64,000 bases of DNA from QZKY01 sp942492925. Lineage in GTDB: Bacteria; Pseudomonadota; Gammaproteobacteria; Burkholderiales; Burkholderiaceae_D. The stretch lies in NCBI GenBank assembly GCA_942492925.1, contig OW818641.1, forward strand, positions 682,001 to 746,000. The letters run 5' to 3'. The notes beneath the pieces are model-generated. The model had not been told where the DNA came from and did not search any database. It was given only the letters and a program-made list of their open reading frames with translations. The position numbers were made by a program, and so were the translations under genes. Positions within the stretch are counted from its first letter, which is position 1; each line of letters starts with the position of its first letter. Shown here piece by piece: positions 47,185 to 55,868 of the stretch.

Positions 47185-47622
47185 ATGGCGAAGCAGCTTC
47201 TTTTGCTAAACGGTCCCAACTTGAATTTGCTCGGAACGCGGGAGCCGGAAATATACGGTAGCGTGACGTTGCAAGATATTGAGGTCGCGGCGCAGCAGCA
47301 AGCCAAGGAGGCGGGCGTCGCTCTGACGAGTTTTCAAAGCAATCACGAAGGCGAATTGATTGATCGCGTGCATGCCGCCAAAAAAGACGGGGTGGATGCC
47401 ATCATCATTAATCCGGGCGGATTGACGCATACGAGCGTCGCCTTGCGGGACGCATTGGCGGGCGTTGCGGTACCTTTTGTGGAAGTGCACATTTCCAATA
47501 TTCATCGCCGGGAAACCTTCCGGCACCACTCTTACTTTTCCGATATCGCTGTTGGTGTAATATGCGGTGTCGGAGTGGACGGCTATCGGTTTGCCGTCGA
47601 TTTTGCCATCAAAAAAATGTAA
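47185..47622 (+). CDS. aroQ: Type II 3-dehydroquinate dehydratase AroQ
   Basis: Protein of 145 residues. The ATG at 47185 has GGAG 8 nt upstream; a GTG three codons earlier is less likely. LLLNGPNLNLLGTREPEIYG includes the catalytic Tyr loop, INPGGLTHTSVALRDAL the substrate pocket, and EVHISNIHRRETFRHHS the catalytic His. It dehydrates 3-dehydroquinate in the shikimate pathway. It stands just before accB, the usual aroQ-accB-accC arrangement. Confidence 0.96.
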   Translation: MAKQLLLLNGPNLNLLGTREPEIYGSVTLQDIEVAAQQQAKEAGVALTSFQSNHEGELIDRVHAAKKDGVDAIIINPGGLTHTSVALRDALAGVAVPFVEVHISNIHRRETFRHHSYFSDIAVGVICGVGVDGYRFAVDFAIKKM

Positions 47623-47636
47623 TATCTCCTTTCAGT

Positions 47637-47666
47637 TTCACATAATTTCTTTAAATCGCGTACAAT
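47637..47666 (+). promoter_or_regulatory. Candidate promoter of accBC
   Basis: TTCACA (47637-47642) and TACAAT (47661-47666) with an 18-nt spacer, each 5 of 6 to consensus, lie 60 nt before accB in the 103-bp gap after aroQ. Confidence 0.55.
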
Positions 47667-47725
47667 TGCGCTCTTCTTAATTTAGGCGTCGCCGGAAGCG
47701 CGGCGGCATATTTCAGGGGTTTTTT

Positions 47726-48193
47726 ATGGATTTACGAAAACTGAAGACGTTGATTGATCTCGTTGCAGAGTCCGACATTGCTGAACTTGAAGTGACTGAA
47801 GGTGAGAGCAAGGTGCGCATCGTCAAAGCCGTGGAGCCGTCTGCCGCTTCGTCCGCCCTGATGCAACAGGCGCCACAATATGTTCAGATTCCGGCTGCAG
47901 CGCCGGTCGCCGCGCCTGTTGCTGCAGCGCCTGCTGTCGCTCCCGTCCCTGAAATTCAGGGGCATACCGTTAAATCGCCGATGGTCGGCACGTTCTACGC
48001 AGCCTCTGCGCCTGGCAATCCGGCGTACGTCCAGGTGGGGTCGACCGTGAAGATGGGCGATACGCTGTGCATCATTGAAGCCATGAAGTTGCTCAACGAA
48101 ATTGAAGCGGAGGTGGCTGGTGTGATCAAGCAAATCCTGGTGGAGAACGGTCAGCCGGTCGAGTACGGCCAGCCGTTGTTCATCGTCGGCTGA
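47726..48193 (+). CDS. accB: Biotin carboxyl carrier protein AccB
   Basis: Protein of 155 residues. A short N-terminal dimerisation part (to about 45) is followed by a Pro/Ala-rich linker (about 50-80) and the biotinyl domain. EAMKLLNEIEAE holds the biotinylated Lys (residue 121); VKSPMVGTFYAASAPG is the thumb-bearing start of the domain typical of acetyl-CoA carboxylase carriers. It works with AccC and the AccAD transferase in the first step of fatty-acid synthesis. Confidence 0.97.
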   Translation: MDLRKLKTLIDLVAESDIAELEVTEGESKVRIVKAVEPSAASSALMQQAPQYVQIPAAAPVAAPVAAAPAVAPVPEIQGHTVKSPMVGTFYAASAPGNPAYVQVGSTVKMGDTLCIIEAMKLLNEIEAEVAGVIKQILVENGQPVEYGQPLFIVG

Positions 48194-48281
48194 TCAAGCC
48201 GGTTCTGCCAAGAGGTGATGCGACACGCCGTGATCCGGCGTGTTCCGTCTAATGATGGCCGTAATTCGAAAGATAGATCGC

Positions 48282-49655
48282 ATGTTTGAAAAAATCCTTA
48301 TTGCCAATCGCGGAGAAATCGCGCTGCGTATCCAGCGAGCGTGTCGTGAGCTGGGTATCAAAACTGTCGTGGTGCATTCCGAAGCCGACCGTGAAGCCAA
48401 GTACGTGAAGCTGGCGGATGAGTCGGTGTGTATTGGCCCGGCGCCCTCTGCGCAAAGTTATTTGAATATGCCAGCCATCATCAGCGCCGCCGAAGTGACA
48501 GATGCGCAGGCGATCCATCCCGGCTATGGCTTTCTCGCAGAAAACGCGGATTTCGCCGAACGTGTGGAATCGTCAGGCTTTGTTTTCATTGGCCCGAAAC
48601 CCGAATCGATTCGGCTGATGGGCGACAAAGTGAGCGCCAAGCAAATGATGATCAAGGCTAGCGTACCCTGTGTGCCGGGATCAGAGGGCGAGCTGCCAGA
48701 TGACCCGAAAGAAATTGTTCAGACGGCGCGCAAGGTAGGTTACCCGGTCATCATCAAGGCGGCAGGCGGCGGTGGCGGTCGCGGCATGCGTGTCGTGCAT
48801 ACTGAAGCGGCGTTGCTGAATGCGGTGACGATGACCAAATCCGAAGCGGGAACCGCTTTCGGCAATCCTGCTGTTTACATGGAAAAATTTCTGGAAAATC
48901 CGCGTCACGTGGAAATCCAGGTGATGGCCGATCAACATGGTAATGCCGTCTGGTTGGGCGAACGCGATTGCTCGATGCAACGTCGCCACCAAAAAGTGAT
49001 TGAAGAAGCGCCCGCGCCCGGCATTCCGCGCAAATTGATCGAGCGGGTGGGCGAGCGTTGCGCCGAAGCGTGTCGTCGCATGGGATATCGCGGTGCAGGC
49101 ACATTCGAATTTCTGTATCAAGATGGCGAGTTTTATTTCATCGAAATGAATACGCGCGTGCAAGTTGAGCACCCGGTAACGGAAATGGTGACCGGCATCG
49201 ACATCGTTCAGGAGCAGATTTACATCGCCGCCGGGCTGCCGCTGCGCATGCGTCAGCGTGACATCGTGCCGCGCGGCCATGCGATTGAATGCCGGATCAA
49301 TGCGGAAGATCCTTACAAGTTCACGCCATCGGCGGGCAAGATCACGTCCTGGCATGCACCGGGCGGACCGGGCTTGCGTGTGGATTCGCATGCTTACTCC
49401 GGTTATACGGTTCCGCCCCATTACGATTCGATGGTGGGCAAGGTGATTGCGTATGGTTCAACCCGCGAACAGGCCATCAAGCGCATGAGCATCGCGCTGT
49501 CCGAAATGGTCGTTGAAGGCATTTTCACCAATATCCCGCTGCATCGGGATATCATGCTGGATCCGCATTTCATCGCGGGGGGCACCAATATCCACTATCT
49601 TGAGGATATGCTCGCCGAAAGATCGGCCGCACAGAAGCTGCAAAAATCGTCATAG
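48282..49655 (+). CDS. accC: Biotin carboxylase AccC
   Basis: Protein of 457 residues. The ATG at 48282 gives the invariant start MFEKILIANRGEIALRI; upstream in-frame ATGs at 48240-48255 add residues foreign to the family. The ATP-grasp core shows KAAGGGGGRGMRVV, ERDCSMQRRHQKVIEEAP and FIEMNTRVQVEHPVTE. It carboxylates biotin on AccB with ATP and bicarbonate. It follows accB by 88 nt and presumably shares its transcript. Confidence 0.97.
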   Translation: MFEKILIANRGEIALRIQRACRELGIKTVVVHSEADREAKYVKLADESVCIGPAPSAQSYLNMPAIISAAEVTDAQAIHPGYGFLAENADFAERVESSGFVFIGPKPESIRLMGDKVSAKQMMIKASVPCVPGSEGELPDDPKEIVQTARKVGYPVIIKAAGGGGGRGMRVVHTEAALLNAVTMTKSEAGTAFGNPAVYMEKFLENPRHVEIQVMADQHGNAVWLGERDCSMQRRHQKVIEEAPAPGIPRKLIERVGERCAEACRRMGYRGAGTFEFLYQDGEFYFIEMNTRVQVEHPVTEMVTGIDIVQEQIYIAAGLPLRMRQRDIVPRGHAIECRINAEDPYKFTPSAGKITSWHAPGGPGLRVDSHAYSGYTVPPHYDSMVGKVIAYGSTREQAIKRMSIALSEMVVEGIFTNIPLHRDIMLDPHFIAGGTNIHYLEDMLAERSAAQKLQKSS

Positions 49656-49681
49656 CCAACACAACGGGAGCGGCCATCCGC

Positions 49682-50614
49682 ATGGCCTGGAACGAAATCG
49701 TCATTGAAGTGCCACGTGAACACGCGGAACGTTTGTCCGACGTGTTCATGGATGTTGGCGCATTGTCCGTCTCGGTCGAAGATGCGGACGAGGGCACGGA
49801 CGCCGAACGCCCCCTTTTCGGTGAGCCGGGACTCACCCCCTCCGAAGCCGCCTGGGATCGCAGTCGCGTCGTGGTGCTGGTCTCGGATGATGCCGATGTC
49901 CAATCCATGCTGGCGCAAGTCGCACAAACTTGCGGACTGGACGACATGCCGGGCTACATGGTTCGTCCGGTCGCTGAACAGGATTGGGTGCGCTTGACCC
50001 AATCGCAATTCGATCCCATCCATATCGGCAAAAATATTTGGGTCGTACCGAGCTGGCACGAAGCGCCCGATCCGAATGCGCTCATTCTCGAACTCGATCC
50101 GGGTTTGGCCTTTGGCACGGGCAGTCATCCGACGACGCGACTTTGCATGGAATGGCTGGAAGCGCATGCGCCCATCGGCAAAACGGTGCTCGATTACGGT
50201 TGCGGGTCCGGCATTCTGGCGATGGTCGCCAGCAAGTTGAAAGCATTCAAAGTGACCGGGGTGGACATTGATCCGCAAGCCATTGTGGCGGCGAAGGAAA
50301 ATGCTGTTCGCAATCATTGCGAAATAGACTATTATCTCCCTGATGACTTTCTGAGCGTTGCCCACAAAAGCACAATCCGCACATTCGATATCGTGGTTGC
50401 CAACATTCTATCCAGTCCGCTGAAGTTGATGGCGCAAATGCTCGCCGGCCATGTGGCGCCGGGCGGGTGGCTGGTTTTGTCCGGCATTCTGGACTGGCAG
50501 GCCGACGACGTGGCGGCAGTGTATGCACCGCATATCCCGATGAAGATGTGGCGCACCCATGATGGGTGGGTGGCCTTGTGTGGCCAGCGACCCGGCGGAG
50601 GACGCCAACCATGA
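49682..50614 (+). CDS. prmA: Ribosomal protein L11 methyltransferase PrmA
   Basis: Protein of 310 residues. The N-terminal L11-binding domain (about 1-100) precedes the SAM-dependent methyltransferase. LDPGLAFGTGSHPTTRLCM and VLDYGCGSGILAMVASKL (about 168-185) are the linker and cofactor motifs; VVANILSSPL is motif IV. It methylates ribosomal protein L11. It lies 26 nt after accC, and its stop overlaps the next start (ATGA). Confidence 0.96.
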   Translation: MAWNEIVIEVPREHAERLSDVFMDVGALSVSVEDADEGTDAERPLFGEPGLTPSEAAWDRSRVVVLVSDDADVQSMLAQVAQTCGLDDMPGYMVRPVAEQDWVRLTQSQFDPIHIGKNIWVVPSWHEAPDPNALILELDPGLAFGTGSHPTTRLCMEWLEAHAPIGKTVLDYGCGSGILAMVASKLKAFKVTGVDIDPQAIVAAKENAVRNHCEIDYYLPDDFLSVAHKSTIRTFDIVVANILSSPLKLMAQMLAGHVAPGGWLVLSGILDWQADDVAAVYAPHIPMKMWRTHDGWVALCGQRPGGGRQP

Positions 50615-51801
50615 TGCTGGCGACACGCTGTCCTTATTGCCGAACAATGTTTCGCGTGGTGCAGGATCAGCTGAAGATTTGCAACGGTATCGTACGGTGC
50701 GGATCATGTCGCCAGGTTTTCAACGGGATTGAACAGCTTCAAAGCGCAGACGCGGCCGCACAGGCGATGCGGGAACAGGCACGCGAGCAAGCCAGCGAGC
50801 CGATGGGGAGCAAGACGAAACCGGAACCGACGTGGCCAGAGTCTGCCCAATCTAATCCGGCTCCGGTGACGATCGTTGCAGATGTTGACTGGAAGAATAC
50901 GCAACCGGCGCCCGCCGCAATGACAGAAGCGCATGATGATCTGAAACTCATCCTGACACCAACAGACGAGCCGCCGCCCCAGCCGACGCGACTCTCTGAA
51001 ACGCCGGATCCTTTATTTGCTGACGAACCTCCGCTGTCGATGCGAGCACATGAGGAATCGCGACTCAATCTGGATCTGCATTATGACGGGCGCCAAGAGC
51101 CGCGTCTGGCTGACGAAATGCAGGTTGATGCGCAGCAGGAAAAAAACTTTACCGAAGACTTTACTTTCCCCCGAACGCAGTTGCCTCCCGTGGAGCCAAC
51201 GCTGCAAGGCGCGCCGATCGAAGCGGACGACGACGACCCGGCTTATCGGCTGGATATTCGCCCGCAGGTGGCCGAGCCCGCTTTTGTGCAACGCGCAAAA
51301 AAACAGGAGCGTTACGGGCGCATGGGCCGGATCGCCATGGTGCTGATTGTTATCGGATTGTTGCCCGCACTTTTTCTGCAAACGGTCGATGCGTTTCATT
51401 TGCGTATCGGGGCGATGTTCCCGAGCGCGCGCCCGATGCTGGCGCAAGTCTGCAGCGTGATTGAATGCCAGGCTGATTTGCCTGCGCATATCGAGTCGGT
51501 CACCATCGATTCTTACGAACTGCATTCGCCCACCAAAGGCGAGAAAACTTACACGCTGAATGTGCTGTTGCGTAACCGAAGCCAGTTAGCGCAGGCGTGG
51601 CCGTATTTCGAGTTGACGCTGAAAGACGCGACGGAAACGCCGATTGTGCGGCGTGTTTTCAACGTCAAGGAATATCAGAACAGTAAGCAAGAGATCGCCA
51701 AAGGTTTTGCCGCGAACTCGGAATACGCCGTCAAATTACAATTTGAAGTGGAGCCGCCGCTCAAGCCGGTTGGCTATGAAGTGTATCTTTTTTATTCCTG
51801 A
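50611..51801 (+). CDS. Zinc-ribbon membrane protein with DUF3426
   Basis: Protein of 396 residues. The ATG at 50611 overlaps the prmA stop by 4 nt. An MJ0042-type zinc ribbon is at the start (CPYC at 7-10, CGSC at 30-33). A long Pro/Glu-rich, probably disordered segment (about 45-235) follows. One membrane segment (about 242-262) precedes a C-terminal DUF3426 domain (about 285-396; VLLRNRSQLAQAWPYFELTL). Cysteines CSVIEC lie just after the membrane. Widespread after prmA in betaproteobacteria; the role is unknown, probably an envelope protein with a cytoplasmic zinc-binding head. Confidence 0.85.
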   Translation: MMLATRCPYCRTMFRVVQDQLKICNGIVRCGSCRQVFNGIEQLQSADAAAQAMREQAREQASEPMGSKTKPEPTWPESAQSNPAPVTIVADVDWKNTQPAPAAMTEAHDDLKLILTPTDEPPPQPTRLSETPDPLFADEPPLSMRAHEESRLNLDLHYDGRQEPRLADEMQVDAQQEKNFTEDFTFPRTQLPPVEPTLQGAPIEADDDDPAYRLDIRPQVAEPAFVQRAKKQERYGRMGRIAMVLIVIGLLPALFLQTVDAFHLRIGAMFPSARPMLAQVCSVIECQADLPAHIESVTIDSYELHSPTKGEKTYTLNVLLRNRSQLAQAWPYFELTLKDATETPIVRRVFNVKEYQNSKQEIAKGFAANSEYAVKLQFEVEPPLKPVGYEVYLFYS

Positions 51802-51825
51802 CCTATTACTTATTGAGCAGAGACT

Positions 51826-52761
51826 ATGACTTGCCTGATTTGCGGATCCCTCGCGTACGACACCATCATGACCTTCAATGGCCGTTTTTCCGACGCCATC
51901 CTGCCGGAACAATTGCACAAGGTGAACGTCGCCTTTCTCGTGCCTGGCATGCGGCGCGAATTTGGCGGCACAGCAGGCAATATTGCGTACAACCTGAAAT
52001 TGCTGGGCGGCGATCCGCGCATCATGGCCACCATCGGCTTCGATGGCGAACCGTATCTCGACCGGTTGACGGAGCTGGATATTTCGCGCCGCCACATTCG
52101 CACGATCAAGAAATCTTTTACGGCGCAGGCCTTCATTACAACCGATGTTGACAGTAACCAGATCACCGCGTTTCATCCGGGCGCGATGTGGATGGCGCAT
52201 GAAAACAAGGTGGCGGAGGCGGCGCAGGATGTGAAGCTGGCGATTGTCGCACCGGATGGCCGTGACGGCATGGTGCAGAATGCCAAGGACTGTGCAGCAC
52301 TCGGCATCCCCTTCATTTTTGATCCGGGGCAAGGTTTGCCGATGTTCAGCGGCGAAGAGTTGATCGCTTTCATCGATATGGCGACTTACGTTGCCGTCAA
52401 CGATTACGAAGCTGAAATGATGATGGAGCGCACCGGGTTAACGCTTCAAGAAATCGCCAAGCGCGTGGCTGCACTGATTGTGACGCGCGGTGAACTGGGC
52501 GCGGAAATTTACACGGGCGACGCCGTGCTGGATATTCCCTGCGTGCCGGTGGACAAAGTGGTGGATCCGACGGGGTGTGGCGACGCGTTTCGTGCCGGGT
52601 TGATGTATGGCATCGTTGCCGGCATGGATTTGCTGTCTTGCGGACGCTTAGGGAGTTTGATGGGCGCGATCAAGATTGGGCACCAGGGGGGGCAAAATCA
52701 TAAGCCGACGCGCGCAGAGATCACGGAACAATTCAACAAAGCGTTTGGCTATAGAATTTAG
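51826..52761 (+). CDS. PfkB-family carbohydrate/nucleoside kinase
   Basis: Protein of 311 residues in the ribokinase fold. REFGGTAGNIAYNLKLLGG is PfkB signature 1, and VVDPTGCGDAFRAGLMYG is signature 2 with the catalytic Asp. Such enzymes phosphorylate sugars or nucleosides with ATP. Close relatives are often annotated as adenosine kinase, but the substrate cannot be told from sequence alone. It ends at a strong terminator shared with rpsT. Confidence 0.9.
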   Translation: MTCLICGSLAYDTIMTFNGRFSDAILPEQLHKVNVAFLVPGMRREFGGTAGNIAYNLKLLGGDPRIMATIGFDGEPYLDRLTELDISRRHIRTIKKSFTAQAFITTDVDSNQITAFHPGAMWMAHENKVAEAAQDVKLAIVAPDGRDGMVQNAKDCAALGIPFIFDPGQGLPMFSGEELIAFIDMATYVAVNDYEAEMMMERTGLTLQEIAKRVAALIVTRGELGAEIYTGDAVLDIPCVPVDKVVDPTGCGDAFRAGLMYGIVAGMDLLSCGRLGSLMGAIKIGHQGGQNHKPTRAEITEQFNKAFGYRI

Positions 52762-52807
52762 GTGCGGCGTTTAGATTCAGCATCTAATCAAGCACTTTTC
52801 AAACGCA

Positions 52808-52844
52808 AAAAACCCTCATGCATCGCCATGAGGGTTTTTGTTTT
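52808..52844. terminator. Bidirectional terminator between the PfkB kinase gene and rpsT
   Basis: A 13-bp perfect stem (52808-52820 with 52827-52839), loop of 6 nt, A-run on the left and T-run on the right. It can end both convergent transcripts. Confidence 0.93.
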
Positions 52845-52888
52845 ACACAACCGTTTGCGCAACGTTGGCTGCGCAAACCCGGCGTAAA

Positions 52889-53152
52889 TTAAGCCATCGC
52901 CTTGATGGAAGCGGACAGACGGCTCTTGTGACGCGCAGCTTTGTTCTTGTGAACGATCTTCTTGTCAGCGATGCGGTCAATGGTCGACACGGACTTCGAG
53001 AAAGTCGCCATGGCTGCAGCTTTGTCGCCGGACTCAATCGCTTTACGAACAGCTTTGATCGCGGTGCGCAGCGTGGAACGCAGGCTCGAATTGTGAGCGT
53101 TTTGATTGACGGCTTGGCGAGCGCGTTTGCGTGCTTGTGCAGTATTTGCCAT
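52889..53152 (-). CDS. rpsT: Small ribosomal subunit protein S20 (bS20)
   Basis: Basic helical protein of 87 residues, exact family length. MANTAQARKRARQAVNQNAH at the start, LRTAIKAVRKAI in the middle and IVHKNKAARHKSRLSASIKAM at the end are diagnostic. It binds 16S rRNA. The ATG at 53152 has AGGA 6 nt upstream. The frame extends far upstream, antisense to the promoter and the radical SAM gene, and that part is not real. Confidence 0.98.
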   Translation of the reverse strand: MANTAQARKRARQAVNQNAHNSSLRSTLRTAIKAVRKAIESGDKAAAMATFSKSVSTIDRIADKKIVHKNKAARHKSRLSASIKAMA

Positions 53153-53225
53153 AAAAATTCCTGAAAGGGGTTCAACATTTTGCGCGCTGGAATGAACCAA
53201 CGCACAGAATTTTATAGAGCCTGCA

Positions 53226-53255
53226 ATTATACCAAAGCTTGGGAAAGAATGGCAA
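53226..53255 (-). promoter_or_regulatory. Promoter of rpsT
   Basis: Read leftward: TTGCCA (53255-53250), 18-nt spacer, then a perfect TATAAT (53231-53226) preceded by TGG, an extended -10. The predicted leader is about 65 nt. Confidence 0.8.
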
Positions 53256-53285
53256 GGCAGCCGGTATTTTGCTGGGTTGTCAGTT

Positions 53286-54788
53286 TTACAATGCTTTCGC
53301 CGTCCGGTGCATGGTCTGACGGGCGGGGGAGGGTGCCTCGGGCTTCGCCTTCCGGGAAAGATGGGGCTTGATGGCGCTTCCCGCGTAGTCGCTGTCAATG
53401 GTCGCGCGAGCGGTTTCGGCGTTATGTCCCTGTTCGGTGAGCCAGGCGGCGACCAGGGTTGCCAATCTGGCCAGCGCGATTTGATGAGTGGCGCCCGTTT
53501 TGGCGTAGAGCCAGTCTGACAAGGACAAAAAGCGGGCGAAAGGCGATTTTTCAAGAATAAGCGGCAACGTATTCGCAAACCGGCCCGAGTTGGCGATCAT
53601 GTCCCAGAAACGGGCAAAGCGCACCAGACGCTGCATGGTGGCAAAATCGATGCAGTCCGTTGCCAGAATGGTGTAGGGCGGATTCGGGTCGAACACCAGT
53701 TGGTGCGTTTCCGTATGACGGATGATCGGCGTGCCGCGCAGCCGCTTCAGAATGCCGAACTGAATTTCATGTGGGCCGATAGCAATCAGGCGATCGAACC
53801 CACATGCAAAGCTTTCGATATCTTCTCCGGGCAATCCCGCGATGAGGTCGGCGTGCAAGTGCGCGTGCGTATGTTCCATCAGCCAGCGGATATTTTCTGC
53901 CGAACGTTCATTGTTTTGCTTGCGGCTGATGTGCGCCTGCACATCCGGGTTGAACGTTTGCACGCCGATTTCCAGTTGCAGCGTGCCTGGGGGGAATTGC
54001 GCCAAGCTTTCTTTCAGCGCTTCCGGCAAGTGATCGGGCACCACTTCAAAATGGGCAAAAACGGGATCATCGGGATTCGCCGCAAGCTTGTCGAGGAAAA
54101 ATTGCAGGATGCGACGGCTGACCTGCGTGTTCAGGTTGAAGGTGCGATCGACGAATTTGAATTGCCGCGCACCGCGCGCATGCAGTGTTTCCATTTCCTG
54201 CAAAAACACATCGAGATCGAAACGCCACGCAGTCTTGTCGAGCGACGAAATGCAAAACTCGCATTTGAACGGGCAGCCGCGCGAGGCTTCGACGTAAATC
54301 GTGCGATGGGCAATGTCTTCATCTGTGTAAAAACGATACGGCATCGCGATGGTGTCGAGGTTCGGTTGTTCGCCGATATGAATTTTTTGAATCGGTTTCT
54401 CGCTGCGCAGGAGTTGTTTGCATAGTGCCGGGAAGGTGATGTCGCCCCAGCCAGTCACGACGTAATCGGCCAGTTGCACAATGGGCTGCGCTTCGGTCTC
54501 ATGCGAGACTTCCGGCCCGCCGAGGATGATGGTTACCTCTGGTGCGAGACGCTTGAGCAGTGCGACCAGCTTGGTTGTCTCTTCGATGTTCCAGATGTAA
54601 ATCGACAGACCGATGATGCGTGGCTTTTTCGCTAGCAGCTTTTCCGCCATCGCGGTGAGGTTGCCACCGATGATGAATTCGACGATTTCCGTTTTACCTT
54701 CCAGTTCGCCCATGTTCGCCGCCAGATAGCGCAACCCGAGCGAGGTATGCGCGTAGCGGGCGTTGAGCGTGGTGAGGAGAATCGTCAT
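53286..54788 (-). CDS. B12-binding-domain radical SAM protein (DUF4080 type)
   Basis: Protein of 500 residues. The N-terminal Rossmann-like cobalamin-binding region (about 1-130; LLTTLNARYAHTSLGLRYLAANM, ILGGPEVSHE) is followed by the radical SAM core with CPFKCEFC near 179-186. ELEIGVQTFNPDVQAHISR and LIAGLPGEDIESF are conserved core motifs. The C-terminal part (about 370-500) fits DUF4080. Relatives include methyltransferase- and methylthiotransferase-like enzymes, but the substrate of this group is not known. It lies 15 nt after the MBL-fold gene in the same direction. Confidence 0.87.
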   Translation of the reverse strand: MTILLTTLNARYAHTSLGLRYLAANMGELEGKTEIVEFIIGGNLTAMAEKLLAKKPRIIGLSIYIWNIEETTKLVALLKRLAPEVTIILGGPEVSHETEAQPIVQLADYVVTGWGDITFPALCKQLLRSEKPIQKIHIGEQPNLDTIAMPYRFYTDEDIAHRTIYVEASRGCPFKCEFCISSLDKTAWRFDLDVFLQEMETLHARGARQFKFVDRTFNLNTQVSRRILQFFLDKLAANPDDPVFAHFEVVPDHLPEALKESLAQFPPGTLQLEIGVQTFNPDVQAHISRKQNNERSAENIRWLMEHTHAHLHADLIAGLPGEDIESFACGFDRLIAIGPHEIQFGILKRLRGTPIIRHTETHQLVFDPNPPYTILATDCIDFATMQRLVRFARFWDMIANSGRFANTLPLILEKSPFARFLSLSDWLYAKTGATHQIALARLATLVAAWLTEQGHNAETARATIDSDYAGSAIKPHLSRKAKPEAPSPARQTMHRTAKAL

Positions 54789-54803
54789 GCGGGAAAACGA
54801 AAT

Positions 54804-55781
54804 TTATTGGATCGGCGCAAATTCAACCGGTACCCAGGTATATTTGCCGGCGCTTTCCGCGCGGAGACGTCCGATGCCGGGGAAGGGCAAATGCGAAGCC
54901 GCAGTCAGTGTCTTGTCACGTGCAAGCCGTTTGAAAATGGCCTGACGGGTTTCGATGGCTTGCTTGGGGGCGACGTCAAAGTCGAACGCCACATCGGGTC
55001 GCGCCAATTGCACGGCATGGCTATGCATCAGATCGCCCACAATCAGTAAACGCTGGTTATGCGATTCAACCGTCACGATCGTGTGGCCGGGCGTGTGACC
55101 GCGCGCTGGAATGGTGTTGATGCCAGGTGCCAGTTCCGCACCAATTGTGAAGGTTTTCCATTTGCCGTGCTGAAGGTAAGGTGCCGCGCTTGTGCGTGCG
55201 GTCGCAAAAATGCGTTTCCATGCAGCGGGTGCCTTGGCTTCGTTTGCCGCAGCGAGCCAGTGCTGGTTTTCTGCTTCTTCCACATAAACCGTGGCGTTGG
55301 GAAAGACCCGGTCGTTATCGCGGTCCACCAGACCGGCAATATGGTCGCCATGCATGTGCGTGAGAATGATGGCATCGACTTGATCTGGTTCATAACCCGC
55401 CGCTTTCAAATTGGACAGCATTTTCCCCAAGGCCGGGCCATACGCAGTCCCGCCGCCGACATCCACCAGCACCAGCTGTTTGCCGGTGTTGATCACATAC
55501 GCATTCACGGACAATTGCATTTTCTCCGCCGGTGAAAAGGATCGCGACAGTAATTTTTCAATGTCCTTGCGCTTGCCATTGATCAGGCGCTTGCTGTCCA
55601 GTTGCAAGACGCCGTCAAACAGAGCTGTCACTTCGAATTGCCCGACCATCATCCGGTAATAACCCGGCGCTTGCGTCTTGACCATGGGCGCTTCGGCATA
55701 AGCCGATGTGGTCAAGCATGCAAATATAACGGCGACACAAGACAGCAAATGCCGGAAAAACGTACGAAGGGCATAGGGCAC
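54804..55781 (-). CDS. Secreted metallo-beta-lactamase-fold hydrolase
   Basis: Protein of 325 residues starting at GTG with AGGAG upstream; no ATG start is plausible. A signal peptide (LLSCVAVIFACLTTSAYA) sends it to the periplasm. ILTHMHGDHIAGL (His cluster near 141-146), PARGHTPGHT and IVGDLMHS are the metal-binding motifs, and the final His is in ASHLPFPGIGR. The type resembles quorum-quenching lactonase-like or generic MBL hydrolases; substrate unknown. Confidence 0.87.
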   Translation of the reverse strand: MPYALRTFFRHLLSCVAVIFACLTTSAYAEAPMVKTQAPGYYRMMVGQFEVTALFDGVLQLDSKRLINGKRKDIEKLLSRSFSPAEKMQLSVNAYVINTGKQLVLVDVGGGTAYGPALGKMLSNLKAAGYEPDQVDAIILTHMHGDHIAGLVDRDNDRVFPNATVYVEEAENQHWLAAANEAKAPAAWKRIFATARTSAAPYLQHGKWKTFTIGAELAPGINTIPARGHTPGHTIVTVESHNQRLLIVGDLMHSHAVQLARPDVAFDFDVAPKQAIETRQAIFKRLARDKTLTAASHLPFPGIGRLRAESAGKYTWVPVEFAPIQ

Positions 55782-55868
55782 GGTGTTCTCCTACGGATAT
55801 GGGCAATGCCAAATGATAGCAGTACAATATCCCATCTGATGCATTTTCTGTGACCAGGAGGTTTATCC

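Noticed and set aside
53153..53578. N-terminal extension of rpsT to 229 residues
   Set aside because: S20 is 87 residues; the extension crosses the mapped-looking promoter and the end of the radical SAM gene.
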